Shown in pieces: positions 41,567 to 50,717 of a DNA stretch of 64,000 nucleotides. The notes beneath the pieces are model-generated. The model saw nothing but the letters and a program-made list of their open reading frames with translations. It was not told the origin of the DNA and did no database searches. Position 1 is the stretch's first letter; the number at the start of each line of letters is the position of its first letter. The translations under genes and the position numbers were made by a program. The DNA comes from Contendibacter sp031732755. Its GTDB lineage: Bacteria; Pseudomonadota; Gammaproteobacteria; Competibacterales; Competibacteraceae. The stretch is from positions 13,638 to 77,637 of the forward strand of contig JAVMKI010000070.1 of the NCBI GenBank assembly GCA_031732755.1, given 5' to 3'.

Positions 41567-42367
41567 ATGAAGCTGATCCAGCGATTGCCGGGCGCGCTGT
41601 GGCTGTTCCCGCCCTTCGTCGGGCGGGAACTACGCGAGCAATACGCCGGTTCCTTGTTGGGCGCGGTGTGGAGTCTATTGCAGCCGTTGCTGTTTATCCT
41701 GCTGTACTGGTGGGTCTTCGCCGCAGTCATGCGGGTTCGATTTCCAGCCAATTCCAGCCTGGCGGATACGCCCTTCATTGTGTTCTTGCTGTCGGCGCTA
41801 TTGCCCTGGTTTGCCTTGCAGGAAGGCTTGAGCCGCGCGGCCGGCGCGATCCTCAACCGCCGAGATGTTGTCCGCAAGGTCCATTTTCCAGTACGGGTCT
41901 TTCCACTGGCTGCCGTTGCCGCCGCGTTTGTGGTTCACGCGGGCAGCTATCTGCTGTTTATGGCCGCGCTCGCGCTGTGGCGAGGCAACCTGTCGGCGAG
42001 CGGATGGTTGGCGGTAGTGGTCTTGCTGAGTCTTCAGTTCGCCATCACCGCTGGGCTGGGATTGCTGCTGGCAGCCCTAACCGTGTATTTGCGCGACATC
42101 CAGCAGGTGTTGGGTCTGCTGCTGGCGGTCGTCTTCTACACCGCACCGGTGCTCTACCCGCTGGCGCAAACACCAGTGGAGTTTCACCGTCTGATTTATC
42201 TCAATCCATTCACCGCCTTCGCGGAAGCCTACCATGGCGCGGTCCTAGTCGGCGTTTGGCCTGAACCACTAGTGTTGGCGGGGTTGAGCTTGTTCGCCGT
42301 GGGCGCGCTCGTTGCGGGCGTCCATGTCTTTCGACGGCTGGAGCCTGGTTTTGCCGATGTGCTCTAA
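41567..42367 (+). CDS. polysaccharide ABC exporter permease (Wzm/KpsM-like)
   Basis: The 266-residue protein has about six membrane helices and the ABC-2 polysaccharide exporter pattern: FVGRELREQYAGSLLGAVWSLLQPL (positions 13-37), ALLPWFALQEGLSRAAGAIL, VRKVHFPVRVFPLA and YLRDIQQVLGLLLAVVFYTAPVLYP. It forms the inner-membrane channel for undecaprenyl-linked glycans with the ATPase encoded 34 bases later. First gene of the glycan cluster; no promoter was identified in the short gap before it. Confidence 0.93.
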   Translation: MKLIQRLPGALWLFPPFVGRELREQYAGSLLGAVWSLLQPLLFILLYWWVFAAVMRVRFPANSSLADTPFIVFLLSALLPWFALQEGLSRAAGAILNRRDVVRKVHFPVRVFPLAAVAAAFVVHAGSYLLFMAALALWRGNLSASGWLAVVVLLSLQFAITAGLGLLLAALTVYLRDIQQVLGLLLAVVFYTAPVLYPLAQTPVEFHRLIYLNPFTAFAEAYHGAVLVGVWPEPLVLAGLSLFAVGALVAGVHVFRRLEPGFADVL

Positions 42368-42401
42368 CCGCCATTATGCGCTGATGAACGCTGGATGATC
42401 G

Positions 42402-43568
42402 ATGACTGAAGCCAGGCCGGCTCTTCGGGTCAATGGGCTTACTAAAATCTATCGTTTGTACGATCAGCCCATCGACCGCCTAAAGGAACTGCTGTTCCGG
42501 CAACCGCGCCACAGCGATTTCGTAGCGTTGCAAGATATCAGTTTTTCACTGCCGCACGGTCGAACCCTGGGTGTAGTGGGCGACAATGGCGCGGGCAAGA
42601 GTACGCTGCTACAACTGATCGCCGGCACGATGACACCGAGCTGTGGCGCCATCGAACGCGACGGCGTGGTGCTGGGGTTGTTGGAGTTGGGCATCGGCTT
42701 TCATGCTGAATTCACCGGCCGACAAAACATTTTTCTGTATGGCGATGTACTGGGCCTGTCGCGCCGACGGGTGCAGACCCGCATGGACGACATCATTGCT
42801 TTCGCCGAGTTGGAAGCTTTCATTGACCGCCCCCTAAAGACCTATTCGACCGGAATGCGAATGCGGCTGGCCTTTTCCTTGATTGCCGCCTTGGATCCGG
42901 ACATTTTGATCGTGGATGAAGCCTTGTCCGTAGGTGACGTGTACTTTCAGAAGAAATGCATCGACCGGATGATGGAATTCAAAAATCGCGGACGCACGAT
43001 CATTTTCTGTTCCCACAGTCTTTATCAGGTCAGTATCTTTTGCGACGAGACGATCTGGTTGCAGGCAGGCCAGATTCGGATGCACGGCGAAACCCTGGAT
43101 GTTCTGCCTGCCTACGAGGCCTGGCAGGCCCAGCGTAGTGTCCGACACGACCAAGCGGACACTGGCGCTGATCCCGAAATTCCAGCGCGCATCGTCACTC
43201 TTGAACTGCTAAATGAACTACCCTGCCGGCGCGGCGACGATTTGCGCTTTCGGTTGTGCACTGAGAGCGCCAACCCTGAATTACCTTTTCATGTTGCCCT
43301 GTCGCTCAAAATGCAGACTGGCTATGGCGTGTTTGCGACCGGCACCCATTTGATCGGTTACCCTCCATTGCAGGGCCGAGAACGTGAGATTGTGATCACC
43401 TATCCCCGGTCGCCTCTGCTGGGTGGTCTGTATAGCGCGCATGCCCGGATTTTGGATGACCGAGGTCTATTGGTCTATCACGAAAAAATCCTGAGCGAAT
43501 TCGAGGTACGAAAGGATTCGCCGGAACTGGGGGTTTGCTATCTTGAAAACCATTGGCAAATTCGATAA
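42402..43568 (+). CDS. polysaccharide ABC exporter ATPase (Wzt-like) with C-terminal domain
   Basis: The 388-residue protein has Walker A GDNGAGKSTLLQLI (near residue 61), signature TYSTGMRMRLAFS, Walker B DPDILIVDEAL and a long C-terminal extension (residues 250-388) of beta-rich Wzt_C type (FHVALSLKMQTGYGVFATGT, LLGGLYSAHARILDDRGL). In O9a-type systems this extra domain binds the non-reducing end of the finished glycan, so chain-end recognition is likely here. The gene stop directly abuts the next start. Confidence 0.94.
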   Translation: MTEARPALRVNGLTKIYRLYDQPIDRLKELLFRQPRHSDFVALQDISFSLPHGRTLGVVGDNGAGKSTLLQLIAGTMTPSCGAIERDGVVLGLLELGIGFHAEFTGRQNIFLYGDVLGLSRRRVQTRMDDIIAFAELEAFIDRPLKTYSTGMRMRLAFSLIAALDPDILIVDEALSVGDVYFQKKCIDRMMEFKNRGRTIIFCSHSLYQVSIFCDETIWLQAGQIRMHGETLDVLPAYEAWQAQRSVRHDQADTGADPEIPARIVTLELLNELPCRRGDDLRFRLCTESANPELPFHVALSLKMQTGYGVFATGTHLIGYPPLQGREREIVITYPRSPLLGGLYSAHARILDDRGLLVYHEKILSEFEVRKDSPELGVCYLENHWQIR

Positions 43569-45488
43569 GTGCGACCGATCCGGTTGTTGATGGTAACCCG
43601 CGAGCGTTCGGCGGACCGGCGCTATGGCTTGGGCAAGAGTCTGGAACCCGTGTTGGCGGCGCTAGAGCGGCAGGGAGTGGAATACCGTTATCTAACGCAA
43701 GATGACGCCGGTCCGCGCGGCTGGAATTGGTTACGGCGCGCGCATCAGTGGATCACCTGGGGGTTGAAGCCGGTGTTACGGGGCACGGAGGTGACCGGCA
43801 TCGTCTGGGGGGTGCTGGAACGCGCTAACATGGGGCGACTCGCCGCCAAGATCACTCTGGCGGAAGGCTGGACCCACGTGCATTGCCACGATCCGCTGAT
43901 TGCCTGGGGCTTGCGTTGGTCCCTGCGCTGGAGAGGCCACTCCAGGCGGATTCGCTGGGGGGTGACCGAGCATGGCTTTGGCTGCTACGCCCAAGCCATC
44001 CACGAAGATGGCGCACGCTTGGGCCAACGGGTGATGAATGGAATGCGGCGGCTGGAAAGCCGGGTGTTGCTGGCCGCGGATTGGGTGATCTGTCCAACCC
44101 GTCTCGCCCAGGCGCAATTGCGGCGTGATCTCGCGTTGCCGCAAATTCCCGCTAGTTTTCATGTCGTTCCGCACCCTGCACCCATTCCTGATCGGCCTGA
44201 CCGATCCACTGCGAGAAAAGAATTCGGCTGGACTGATCAGGAATGGGTCTGGCTGGCGGTAGGACGTCTGGCGCCATTAAAAGCTTTTGACCTGTTGATT
44301 CGCGCCTTCGCACAGTTGGTGAACCAAGCGTCAACCCCACAGCGCCTACACATCGCTGGCGGCGGCAACGCGACATCCTTGCTGGCGCTAGCCCAGGCGC
44401 TCGGCGTGGCGAACCGGGTCAGCATCGGCGAAACCGACCAGATTGAGCACTATTACGCCGCTGTAGATGCCTACATCAGCACCTCCCGTACAGAATCCTT
44501 TGGCATGGCCAATCTCGAAGCACTGGCGGCGGGTTTGCCTACCTTGGCGACGGCGGCGGGTGGCGTGCCTGAAGTCATGGGCGATGCGGCGGTGCTCATG
44601 CCGGTCGACGCGCCCGAAGTATGGGCCGCCCTGATGCAGCGTCTGGTGGAGAACCCGAACGAGCGCCGGAGGTGGTCACTGAGCGCCCTGGACCGGGCGC
44701 GGCGGTGGCCAGAGGCTGCGGAAGTAGCACGCGCCTATCTAGCTATTTATGCAGGCGAGCCGATTCCTGAAGTGCGCCCGCCGTACCCTCAACCAGTTCC
44801 TACGTCGCGCCCGCCCCTCTTCCGAACCATCAAACTGCTCCAGTTGGACGACGTAAGCCGGGTTCTGGTCTTCGCGCCCCACGCTGATGACGAAACCATG
44901 GGGTGTGGAGGACTGATTGCCCTTCTCGCCCGCCGTGACATCCCCGTTCAAGTCTGCTTTATCAGCGATGGTTGTCTGGGTGATCCGGAAGGTCGGATGT
45001 CTGGTGATACTGTCGTCCGCCGCGCGGCGGAAGCGTGTAAAGCCACCACTGTTTTGGGCTGTCTGCCACCACGCTTCATGGGACTACCGGATGGCAAGTT
45101 AAGCGAGGTCAGTGATTTGCCCGAACGGATGGTAGCGGAAATTGCAGCTTTCAAGCCTGATTGCATTGTACTGCCCGACGAAAGCGATGCCCATGCCGAC
45201 CATGTGGCGGTGGCGCGCGCCGGTCAGCGTATGATGCGGCAAGCCGCGTTGCGGGCGCGGGTGTTGTGTTACGAGCTATGGACTCCCCTGCCGGTCAACC
45301 GCCTGCTCGATGTTTCGGAAGTTTTCAACCAGAAAATCGAAGCGCTGACTTGCTACGAGCTGCCCTTGTCCTATGTAGATTATCTGGCCGCCGCCAAAGG
45401 ATTGGCGCAATATCGAGGAATCCATCTGCCAGTGGGGCATGGGTTAGCCGAGGGGTATCTGGAACTGCCGCGCGGCTCGCTTCGTTGA
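43569..45488 (+). CDS. GT4 glycosyltransferase fused to a PIG-L deacetylase domain
   Basis: The 639-residue protein has two parts. Residues 1-400 are a GT-B/GT4 transferase: VWLAVGRLAPLKAFDLLIRA, TSRTESFGMANLEALAAGLP and the E-x7-E type site. Residues about 425-639 are a PIG-L/LmbE deacetylase with the metal motif FAPHADDETMGCGG and DESDAHADHVAVARAG. PIG-L domains remove N-acetyl groups from GlcNAc-type sugars, so the protein could add an N-acetylated sugar and deacetylate it, or act on the adjacent residue. GTG at 43569 directly follows the ATPase stop. The two domains are usually separate proteins. Confidence 0.93.
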   Translation: MRPIRLLMVTRERSADRRYGLGKSLEPVLAALERQGVEYRYLTQDDAGPRGWNWLRRAHQWITWGLKPVLRGTEVTGIVWGVLERANMGRLAAKITLAEGWTHVHCHDPLIAWGLRWSLRWRGHSRRIRWGVTEHGFGCYAQAIHEDGARLGQRVMNGMRRLESRVLLAADWVICPTRLAQAQLRRDLALPQIPASFHVVPHPAPIPDRPDRSTARKEFGWTDQEWVWLAVGRLAPLKAFDLLIRAFAQLVNQASTPQRLHIAGGGNATSLLALAQALGVANRVSIGETDQIEHYYAAVDAYISTSRTESFGMANLEALAAGLPTLATAAGGVPEVMGDAAVLMPVDAPEVWAALMQRLVENPNERRRWSLSALDRARRWPEAAEVARAYLAIYAGEPIPEVRPPYPQPVPTSRPPLFRTIKLLQLDDVSRVLVFAPHADDETMGCGGLIALLARRDIPVQVCFISDGCLGDPEGRMSGDTVVRRAAEACKATTVLGCLPPRFMGLPDGKLSEVSDLPERMVAEIAAFKPDCIVLPDESDAHADHVAVARAGQRMMRQAALRARVLCYELWTPLPVNRLLDVSEVFNQKIEALTCYELPLSYVDYLAAAKGLAQYRGIHLPVGHGLAEGYLELPRGSLR

Positions 45489-45540
45489 ACCTGCCCCGGA
45501 CCGGGATAGCTCCATTCCCGGAAACTACCAGGAACGCTTC

Positions 45541-46494
45541 ATGCAAATTGAATTTGTTGGCGCAAGCGACCAGGAAGAATTATTCAAGCTTTTCGAGCGT
45601 TGTTTCGATGTTGCGCCACAGCGGGAGACCTGGCAATGGAAATACGCGGGCGGCGCGGGCCTCGGCGTCGTGGCGCGCGCGGGCGACCAGTTGGTTGCCC
45701 ACTATGGCGCTCTGATTCGCCGCGTGCGGTTTGAGGGAGAAGACGGGCAGGCACTGGCGCCCGCGGATGTGATGGTCGCGCCCGAAAAACGCGGCTTACT
45801 GAGCAAGCAACACGGATTGATGGCGCAAACCGCCCGCCATCTCTTCGCGCGACAGTTTGGAGATGGCAAACCCTGCCGACTGGCGATGGGCTTTCCCACC
45901 CGGCGTGCTCGGACGCTGGGAGCGAAGCTAGGGCTTTACATAGATAGTCCTGTGGTGGTGGACGAGTTGTCTTGGCTGCCACGACTGTTCAACTGGCGCG
46001 AACACCTACGATATCGAACGACACCGTTGAGCGGCGCTGATCTGGACGCCTGGGTCACTCCAGCATGGCAGGCCATGCGGGCCGATTTTCATGATCTGGT
46101 AATCGGTGTGCGCGACGCCGCCTGGGTTCATTACCGTTACCTTCAGCATCCAGCGCGGAGTTACCGAATATTAGGGATTGGAGAGCGTCTGGGAAAACAC
46201 CAACGAGGGGTTGCAATCGTCCAGGAAGATGAGGAAGGCGCGTTGGAATGCATGGACTTGATCGCGCCGCGCGCCATCATGCCGCTGCTGGTGCGGGCGT
46301 TGCGTCACGACTGTGGTGTCTCTGGACACAGCCGGCTGTATGTATGGGTCAACCGGTTGCTGCGAGAGTGTTTGATGACCCCCGAAGCGGCGGTACTCGA
46401 CCGCGACATGCGCCTGACGGTTACCACTGGTCCCAAGAGCGAGTACTATGCCCGTAAATGGTGGATCACTAACGGCGACGCCGATTTTCGGTGA
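45541..46494 (+). CDS. GNAT-fold acyltransferase-like protein of the glycan cluster
   Basis: The 317-residue cytoplasmic protein resembles GNAT proteins found in polysaccharide clusters, with IEFVGASDQEELFKLFERCF, a WQWKYAGG segment near residue 31, LVAHYGALIRRVRF and the acetyl-CoA-loop-like VAPEKRGLLSKQHGLM. The C-terminal half is a second, diverged domain. It may acylate an amino sugar; pairing with the preceding PIG-L domain (deacetylation then re-acylation) is speculation. It lies 52 bases after the fusion gene. Confidence 0.7.
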   Translation: MQIEFVGASDQEELFKLFERCFDVAPQRETWQWKYAGGAGLGVVARAGDQLVAHYGALIRRVRFEGEDGQALAPADVMVAPEKRGLLSKQHGLMAQTARHLFARQFGDGKPCRLAMGFPTRRARTLGAKLGLYIDSPVVVDELSWLPRLFNWREHLRYRTTPLSGADLDAWVTPAWQAMRADFHDLVIGVRDAAWVHYRYLQHPARSYRILGIGERLGKHQRGVAIVQEDEEGALECMDLIAPRAIMPLLVRALRHDCGVSGHSRLYVWVNRLLRECLMTPEAAVLDRDMRLTVTTGPKSEYYARKWWITNGDADFR

Positions 46495-46509
46495 CCATAG
46501 CCCGGTTCC

Positions 46510-47655
46510 ATGCACGCTTCCCAACGTCCTCGGGTACTTTTCGTCCTGCCGGCCACTGCCATGGGTGGGGCGGAGATCCGCCTGTTGAATATGCTGGATC
46601 AGTTTGAGCGAGTCGAACCGGTGTTGCTAGCGCATCGGGTGTTGCTGGAGCGCTGCCCTGACTCAATTTTGGCGCTCCCATTCGAAGATTATCCTGGCTG
46701 TGTCAACCCCTACCCATTTCACTGGTCCAATGCCTGTACGTACGCCAAAACCATCGCGCGGGTGGGAAACCGGTTGGGAGTAGAACTGGTTTTTGGCTGG
46801 ATGCACAATGGCTCAATCTTCACCGCACTGGCGGGAACGCTGTTTGGCCTGAAAAGCCGGCTGGCCGGTAATGTACTGGGGCCGGTTTCGGCGCACTATC
46901 GCTTTCAGGGGCGCGTTCCCACATGGTACGAACGCGCTATTCTCACGTTCGCCTTCCGCCGTTTACACGGGTTGGTCGCCCCCTCTGATGGGACGCGACG
47001 CGACCTGATCGAATATTGTCACGCTCCCGCACAGCGGGTGCGGCGGATTTACAATGGAATTGACTTAGCCAAGGTGCTCGCCATGGCAAGGCAGGAATCG
47101 CCGGAAGCGGATTGGAATGCGCCGGTGGTACTGGCGGCTTCCCGTCTCAGTCTAGAGAAAGGGTTCGATGTGCAACTACGAGCCTTTGCCCGGTTGCGTC
47201 AACTTGTCAAGGCACGGTTTTTCATCTTGGGCGAGGGGCCGATGCGCGCCCGGATCGAAGCCTGGATTACCGAACTGGGATTGGCGGATGCCGTAAAGTT
47301 GTTCGGGTTTCAACGCAACCCCTTTGGCTGGATGAAACGCGCTTCGGTATTTCTAATGGCGTCCCGACTGGAGGGGTTCGGTAACGCGCTGGTCGAAGCC
47401 ATGTCGCTGGGTCTTCCAGTTATCAGCACCGCGTGCCCGTATGGTCCTGGTGAAATTATCGAGCACGATCAAAGTGGCTTGCTGTCGCCGGTGGATGATG
47501 ACGTGGCCCTAGCCAGTCATCTGGCGCGCGTCCTGCAAAACGCGGAATACGCCAGACGGCTGGGTGAAGGCGCGCGCTTGCGGGCCAGGGCGTTCGCGAT
47601 GTCCGCGATGATTGATGGCTATGAACAGTTTATGTTAGCCTGCCTCAAGTTTTAG
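46510..47655 (+). CDS. GT4-family glycosyltransferase
   Basis: The 381-residue GT-B protein has the N-terminal LPATAMGGAEIRLLNMLDQF and C-terminal VVLAASRLSLEKGFDVQLRAF, GEGPMRARIEAWITELGL and SRLEGFGNALVEAMSLGLP motifs of GT4 retaining transferases, with the two Glu of E-x7-E in the last motif. It should add a sugar to the lipid-linked glycan on the cytoplasmic face. It is 16 bases from the GNAT gene. Confidence 0.93.
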   Translation: MHASQRPRVLFVLPATAMGGAEIRLLNMLDQFERVEPVLLAHRVLLERCPDSILALPFEDYPGCVNPYPFHWSNACTYAKTIARVGNRLGVELVFGWMHNGSIFTALAGTLFGLKSRLAGNVLGPVSAHYRFQGRVPTWYERAILTFAFRRLHGLVAPSDGTRRDLIEYCHAPAQRVRRIYNGIDLAKVLAMARQESPEADWNAPVVLAASRLSLEKGFDVQLRAFARLRQLVKARFFILGEGPMRARIEAWITELGLADAVKLFGFQRNPFGWMKRASVFLMASRLEGFGNALVEAMSLGLPVISTACPYGPGEIIEHDQSGLLSPVDDDVALASHLARVLQNAEYARRLGEGARLRARAFAMSAMIDGYEQFMLACLKF

Positions 47656-47662
47656 TATCCAT

Positions 47663-48484
47663 TTGACCCATCTCGATATTTCCCTCATCACTCACGCCCC
47701 GGACCTGGCCCTGTTGGCGCGGGTGCTGGAACATCTGGGGCGGACCTTGCGCCATGCCAGCCAGCATGGTGGATTGCGCGGAGCACGGCTGATACTGGTG
47801 GACAATGGTCCAGGAACCGGGTGGCGAGAACCGTTGCAATGCACGCTGGACACCGCAGCGTTGCCCGCTGTCGTCGAGTTGCTGAGCGGCCATGGCAACA
47901 TCGGCTACGGCGCTGGCCATAACCTCGCCTTTCAAGCGGGTGGCGGCGACATGCACCTGATTCTCAATCCCGACGTGCTGCTGGCGGAAGATGCCCTGAG
48001 CGAAGGATTGGCGTTCCTGACCGCTCATCCCGAAACTGGCTTGTTGACGCCGGCGGCCTGGGGGAGCGATGGTCAACGGCAATATCTGTGCAAACGTTAT
48101 CCAACCGTATTGGATCTGGCGTTGCGCGGCTTCGCGCCCGAGGGGATGCGACAACGGTTCCAGGCTCGGTTGGATCGATACGAGCTGCGCGATCAAACCA
48201 GGGACGCCGTGCTGTGGGATCCGCCCATCGTGAGTGGCTGCTTCATGCTGTGCCGGCGGGCGGTCCTGGACCAGGTCGGCGGATTCCGACCGGAGTATTT
48301 TCTGTATTTCGAGGATTTTGATCTCAGTTTACGGCTGGCGCGGGTGACCCGACTGGCGTACGTACCGACGGTGCGCATTGTCCATCTGGGGGGAAACGCC
48401 GCTCGCAAGGGCATCCGGCATATCGGCTTGTTTCTGCGGGCAGCGACGCTGTTTTTCCAGCGGCACGGGTGGCAATGGTGGTAA
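47663..48484 (+). CDS. GT2-family glycosyltransferase (rhamnosyltransferase-like)
   Basis: The 273-residue GT-A protein has LVDNGPGTGW, GHGNIGYGAGHNLAFQ, the metal-binding LILNPDVLLAEDAL (D-x-D-like Asp), PIVSGCFMLCRRAVLDQVGGF and YFEDFDLSLRLAR. This is the WbbL-type pattern often seen in rhamnosyltransferases, and dTDP-rhamnose genes lie upstream in the window. A TTG at 47663 is the best start I see, although its ribosome binding site is weak. The end overlaps the epimerase gene. Confidence 0.9.
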   Translation: MTHLDISLITHAPDLALLARVLEHLGRTLRHASQHGGLRGARLILVDNGPGTGWREPLQCTLDTAALPAVVELLSGHGNIGYGAGHNLAFQAGGGDMHLILNPDVLLAEDALSEGLAFLTAHPETGLLTPAAWGSDGQRQYLCKRYPTVLDLALRGFAPEGMRQRFQARLDRYELRDQTRDAVLWDPPIVSGCFMLCRRAVLDQVGGFRPEYFLYFEDFDLSLRLARVTRLAYVPTVRIVHLGGNAARKGIRHIGLFLRAATLFFQRHGWQWW

Positions 48485-49479
48485 CGGCGGGCTTTTTCCA
48501 GAACCGGCCCGTGCTGGTGACCGGCGCAACCGGTTTCATCGGTCGCCGGCTGACGACAGCGTTGCGGGAACACGGCGCGCGGCTACGGCTGCTGGTTCGC
48601 CGCCGCCGCATGCCACCGCTAACCGAAGGAGGCGTGGAATCCGTCGTTGGCGATCTGTCCGACAACGCTAGTCTGGCCCGCGCCTGCGCTGGCATGGATA
48701 CCGTGATCCACGCCGCTGGTTTCGCCCATGCCGACGCGAATGTGCCAGCGTTCGCCGCCCGACACTGGGCGGTCAACGCCGAGGGAACCTTCCACCTGAT
48801 CGAAGCGGCGGTTGCGGCGGGAGTGGACCGCTTCGTCTATCTCAGCAGCGTCAAGGCGGTCGGCGATCCCGGTCCGCGCGGCGTGGACGAGCGCTGGAAC
48901 GCACCACCAGAGACGCCTTACGGGCGAGCCAAACGCGCCGCCGAAGAACGGGTCCTCGCGGCAAGCCGCGACGCGGGGTTACACGCCGTCAATCTGCGGC
49001 TGGCGCTGGTCTATGGACCAGGGATGCGGGCAAATCTGGCGCGATTGATCGAAGCAGTGCGCCGTGGCTGGCTGCCATCATTGCCGGAAACCGGCAATCG
49101 CCGCTCGCTGGTGCACGTGGACGACGTGGTTCAGGCCGTATTGCTGGCTGCCGCGCATCCCGCCGCGCGGGGCCAAACCTACCTGGTCACCGATGGTCGG
49201 CCGTATTCGGGGCGGGAACTATACCTCATCATCCGCCGGGCGCTGGGATACTCCACGCCGCGCTGGACGGTTCCCGCCAGCGTACTTTACGGAGCGGCGG
49301 CGCTAGTGGATGGTGCACTGTGGCTGACCGGTCGCCGGGATTGGCCCGTCCACGTCACCTTGGACAAGCTGCTGGGCTGGGCCTGCTACGATTCCACGCG
49401 AATCGGCGAGGAGTTGGGCTATCGACCCGCCTGGACCCTGGAGCAGGGCTTATCCGCATGGTTGAGAGCTGACGAATGA
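48475..49479 (+). CDS. NAD-dependent sugar epimerase/dehydratase (extended SDR)
   Basis: The protein of about 334 residues has VLVTGATGFIGRRL, HAAGFAHADANVP, the SS...YGRAK catalytic pair (YLSSVKAVGDPG, PYGRAKRAAEERV) and the substrate-side VNLRLALVYGPGM. It resembles the WbpV/WbjF-type group that acts on UDP-amino sugars; the exact reaction is not determined. The ATG at 48475 overlaps the end of the GT2 gene; a GTG six bases earlier is also possible. The next gene overlaps by four bases. Confidence 0.88.
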   Translation: MVVTAGFFQNRPVLVTGATGFIGRRLTTALREHGARLRLLVRRRRMPPLTEGGVESVVGDLSDNASLARACAGMDTVIHAAGFAHADANVPAFAARHWAVNAEGTFHLIEAAVAAGVDRFVYLSSVKAVGDPGPRGVDERWNAPPETPYGRAKRAAEERVLAASRDAGLHAVNLRLALVYGPGMRANLARLIEAVRRGWLPSLPETGNRRSLVHVDDVVQAVLLAAAHPAARGQTYLVTDGRPYSGRELYLIIRRALGYSTPRWTVPASVLYGAAALVDGALWLTGRRDWPVHVTLDKLLGWACYDSTRIGEELGYRPAWTLEQGLSAWLRADE

Positions 49480-50717
49480 ATCGGACGGCAACCCGGACTG
49501 ACTCACCGTGGCCGCTGACGTGGGCGGCGTTGGGTGGCGCTGTGCTAACCGTGCTGGGGTTTTTGCTGTATTACCTGCAGGGTGGTTTGACCGCTGTCTG
49601 TCCGCCTTTGCTTTGGCAGGGCGAGCAAATGACGGTGTTGCGCGGCAACGGACAACCCGTGGCCGACGGTCTGGAAATTCGTCCCGATAGACCGGATAGA
49701 CCGGATAGACCGGATGGCGTTATTTTTCTTCAACTCGCCAACAAGTCCCTGCTGGCCGGTCCTTACGGCGAACTGGTTTGGAAGATCGAAGGACTTCAAC
49801 CCTCTCAAGAGATTCGTCTGATCTGGCGGGCGCAGGCTCAGCCCAACCAAGCCTTGCAAGCGCCGCTGCATCCGACGGACATCGCGCGCGCGCGATTCGA
49901 TTTGCGCGATCAGCCGCAATGGCAAGGTTATATCGTCAGCTTCGGGTTGATGGTGCGTGGCGTCTTCCCCCAACCGCTACGCGTCCAGCAGGTGGAATTA
50001 CTGCCACGGGCGATGCGCGCCGGAGACCTGTTGCGACAGGCCTGGGAGGAATGGCGCACGTCCGAGTATTGGAGCCAGCGCTCCGCCCACTACATCAGCG
50101 GAGCGCCGTACAAGGCGCTGTTCCATCCGATCCGCGTGGTGGCGGTCTGGATAGGTCTGAGCGCACTATTGTACGGCCTGTGGCTGTTGACGACGGGGCG
50201 GCGCCTGAAGTTACCCGCGTTCGCTTTGTTGTTTCTGGCCGGTTGGGGAATCCTCGATCTGCGCTGGCAAATGGACCTGGTCCAGCGTTCCTTGAGAACC
50301 CAAGAACGCTTCACTGGCAAGAACGATCTCGACAAGCGGCTTGCGGCGGACGATGGCGAGTGGTTCCAATTTCTTTTGGCGGTTCGCGCTTATTTGCCCA
50401 AGCAACCGGCGCGTATCTTTATCATCAACGACGACGCGGTGAACAGGGCGATGGCTCGAAACTACCTGGTGGCCAGAGCCCGCTATCATCTGCTGCCCCA
50501 TAACAGTTTCGCTGATGTGACCGATGCGTCCCAGTTCGGCAAGGCCCGAACAAACGATTACATCCTGGTATTACGGCCCGACCAGGGGCTCCACGCCCAG
50601 CAGGCCAACCTGCGGTTGGATCCAAGCCGGCGCTGGTTATCGTGGGACTCGAATCAGTTACCCGTGCGACTTCTGTACAGCGCGGCCATGGGCGCGTTGT
50701 TTCAGGTGGGGGAATGA
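49476..50717 (+). CDS. membrane protein of the glycan cluster, unknown function
   Basis: I do not recognise a family. The 413-residue protein has an N-terminal membrane helix (WAALGGAVLTVLGFLLYYL), an extracytoplasmic region with a small (RPD) repeat, two further helices around residues 225-270 (VVAVWIGLSALLYGLW, LPAFALLFLAGWGILDL) and a soluble C-terminal part with YLPKQPARIFIINDD. It overlaps both neighbours by ATGA, so it is likely co-translated with the following multi-spanning protein and may form a complex with it. Confidence 0.75.
   Translation: MNRTATRTDSPWPLTWAALGGAVLTVLGFLLYYLQGGLTAVCPPLLWQGEQMTVLRGNGQPVADGLEIRPDRPDRPDRPDGVIFLQLANKSLLAGPYGELVWKIEGLQPSQEIRLIWRAQAQPNQALQAPLHPTDIARARFDLRDQPQWQGYIVSFGLMVRGVFPQPLRVQQVELLPRAMRAGDLLRQAWEEWRTSEYWSQRSAHYISGAPYKALFHPIRVVAVWIGLSALLYGLWLLTTGRRLKLPAFALLFLAGWGILDLRWQMDLVQRSLRTQERFTGKNDLDKRLAADDGEWFQFLLAVRAYLPKQPARIFIINDDAVNRAMARNYLVARARYHLLPHNSFADVTDASQFGKARTNDYILVLRPDQGLHAQQANLRLDPSRRWLSWDSNQLPVRLLYSAAMGALFQVGE
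49685..49711 (+). repeat. 9-base microsatellite (RPD repeat)
   Basis: Three copies of (G/C)GATAGACC in a row (49685-49693, 49694-49702, 49703-49711) encode RPDRPDRPD, flanked by a fourth partial RPD codon set. Being a multiple of three, length change would not break the frame. Confidence 0.85.
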
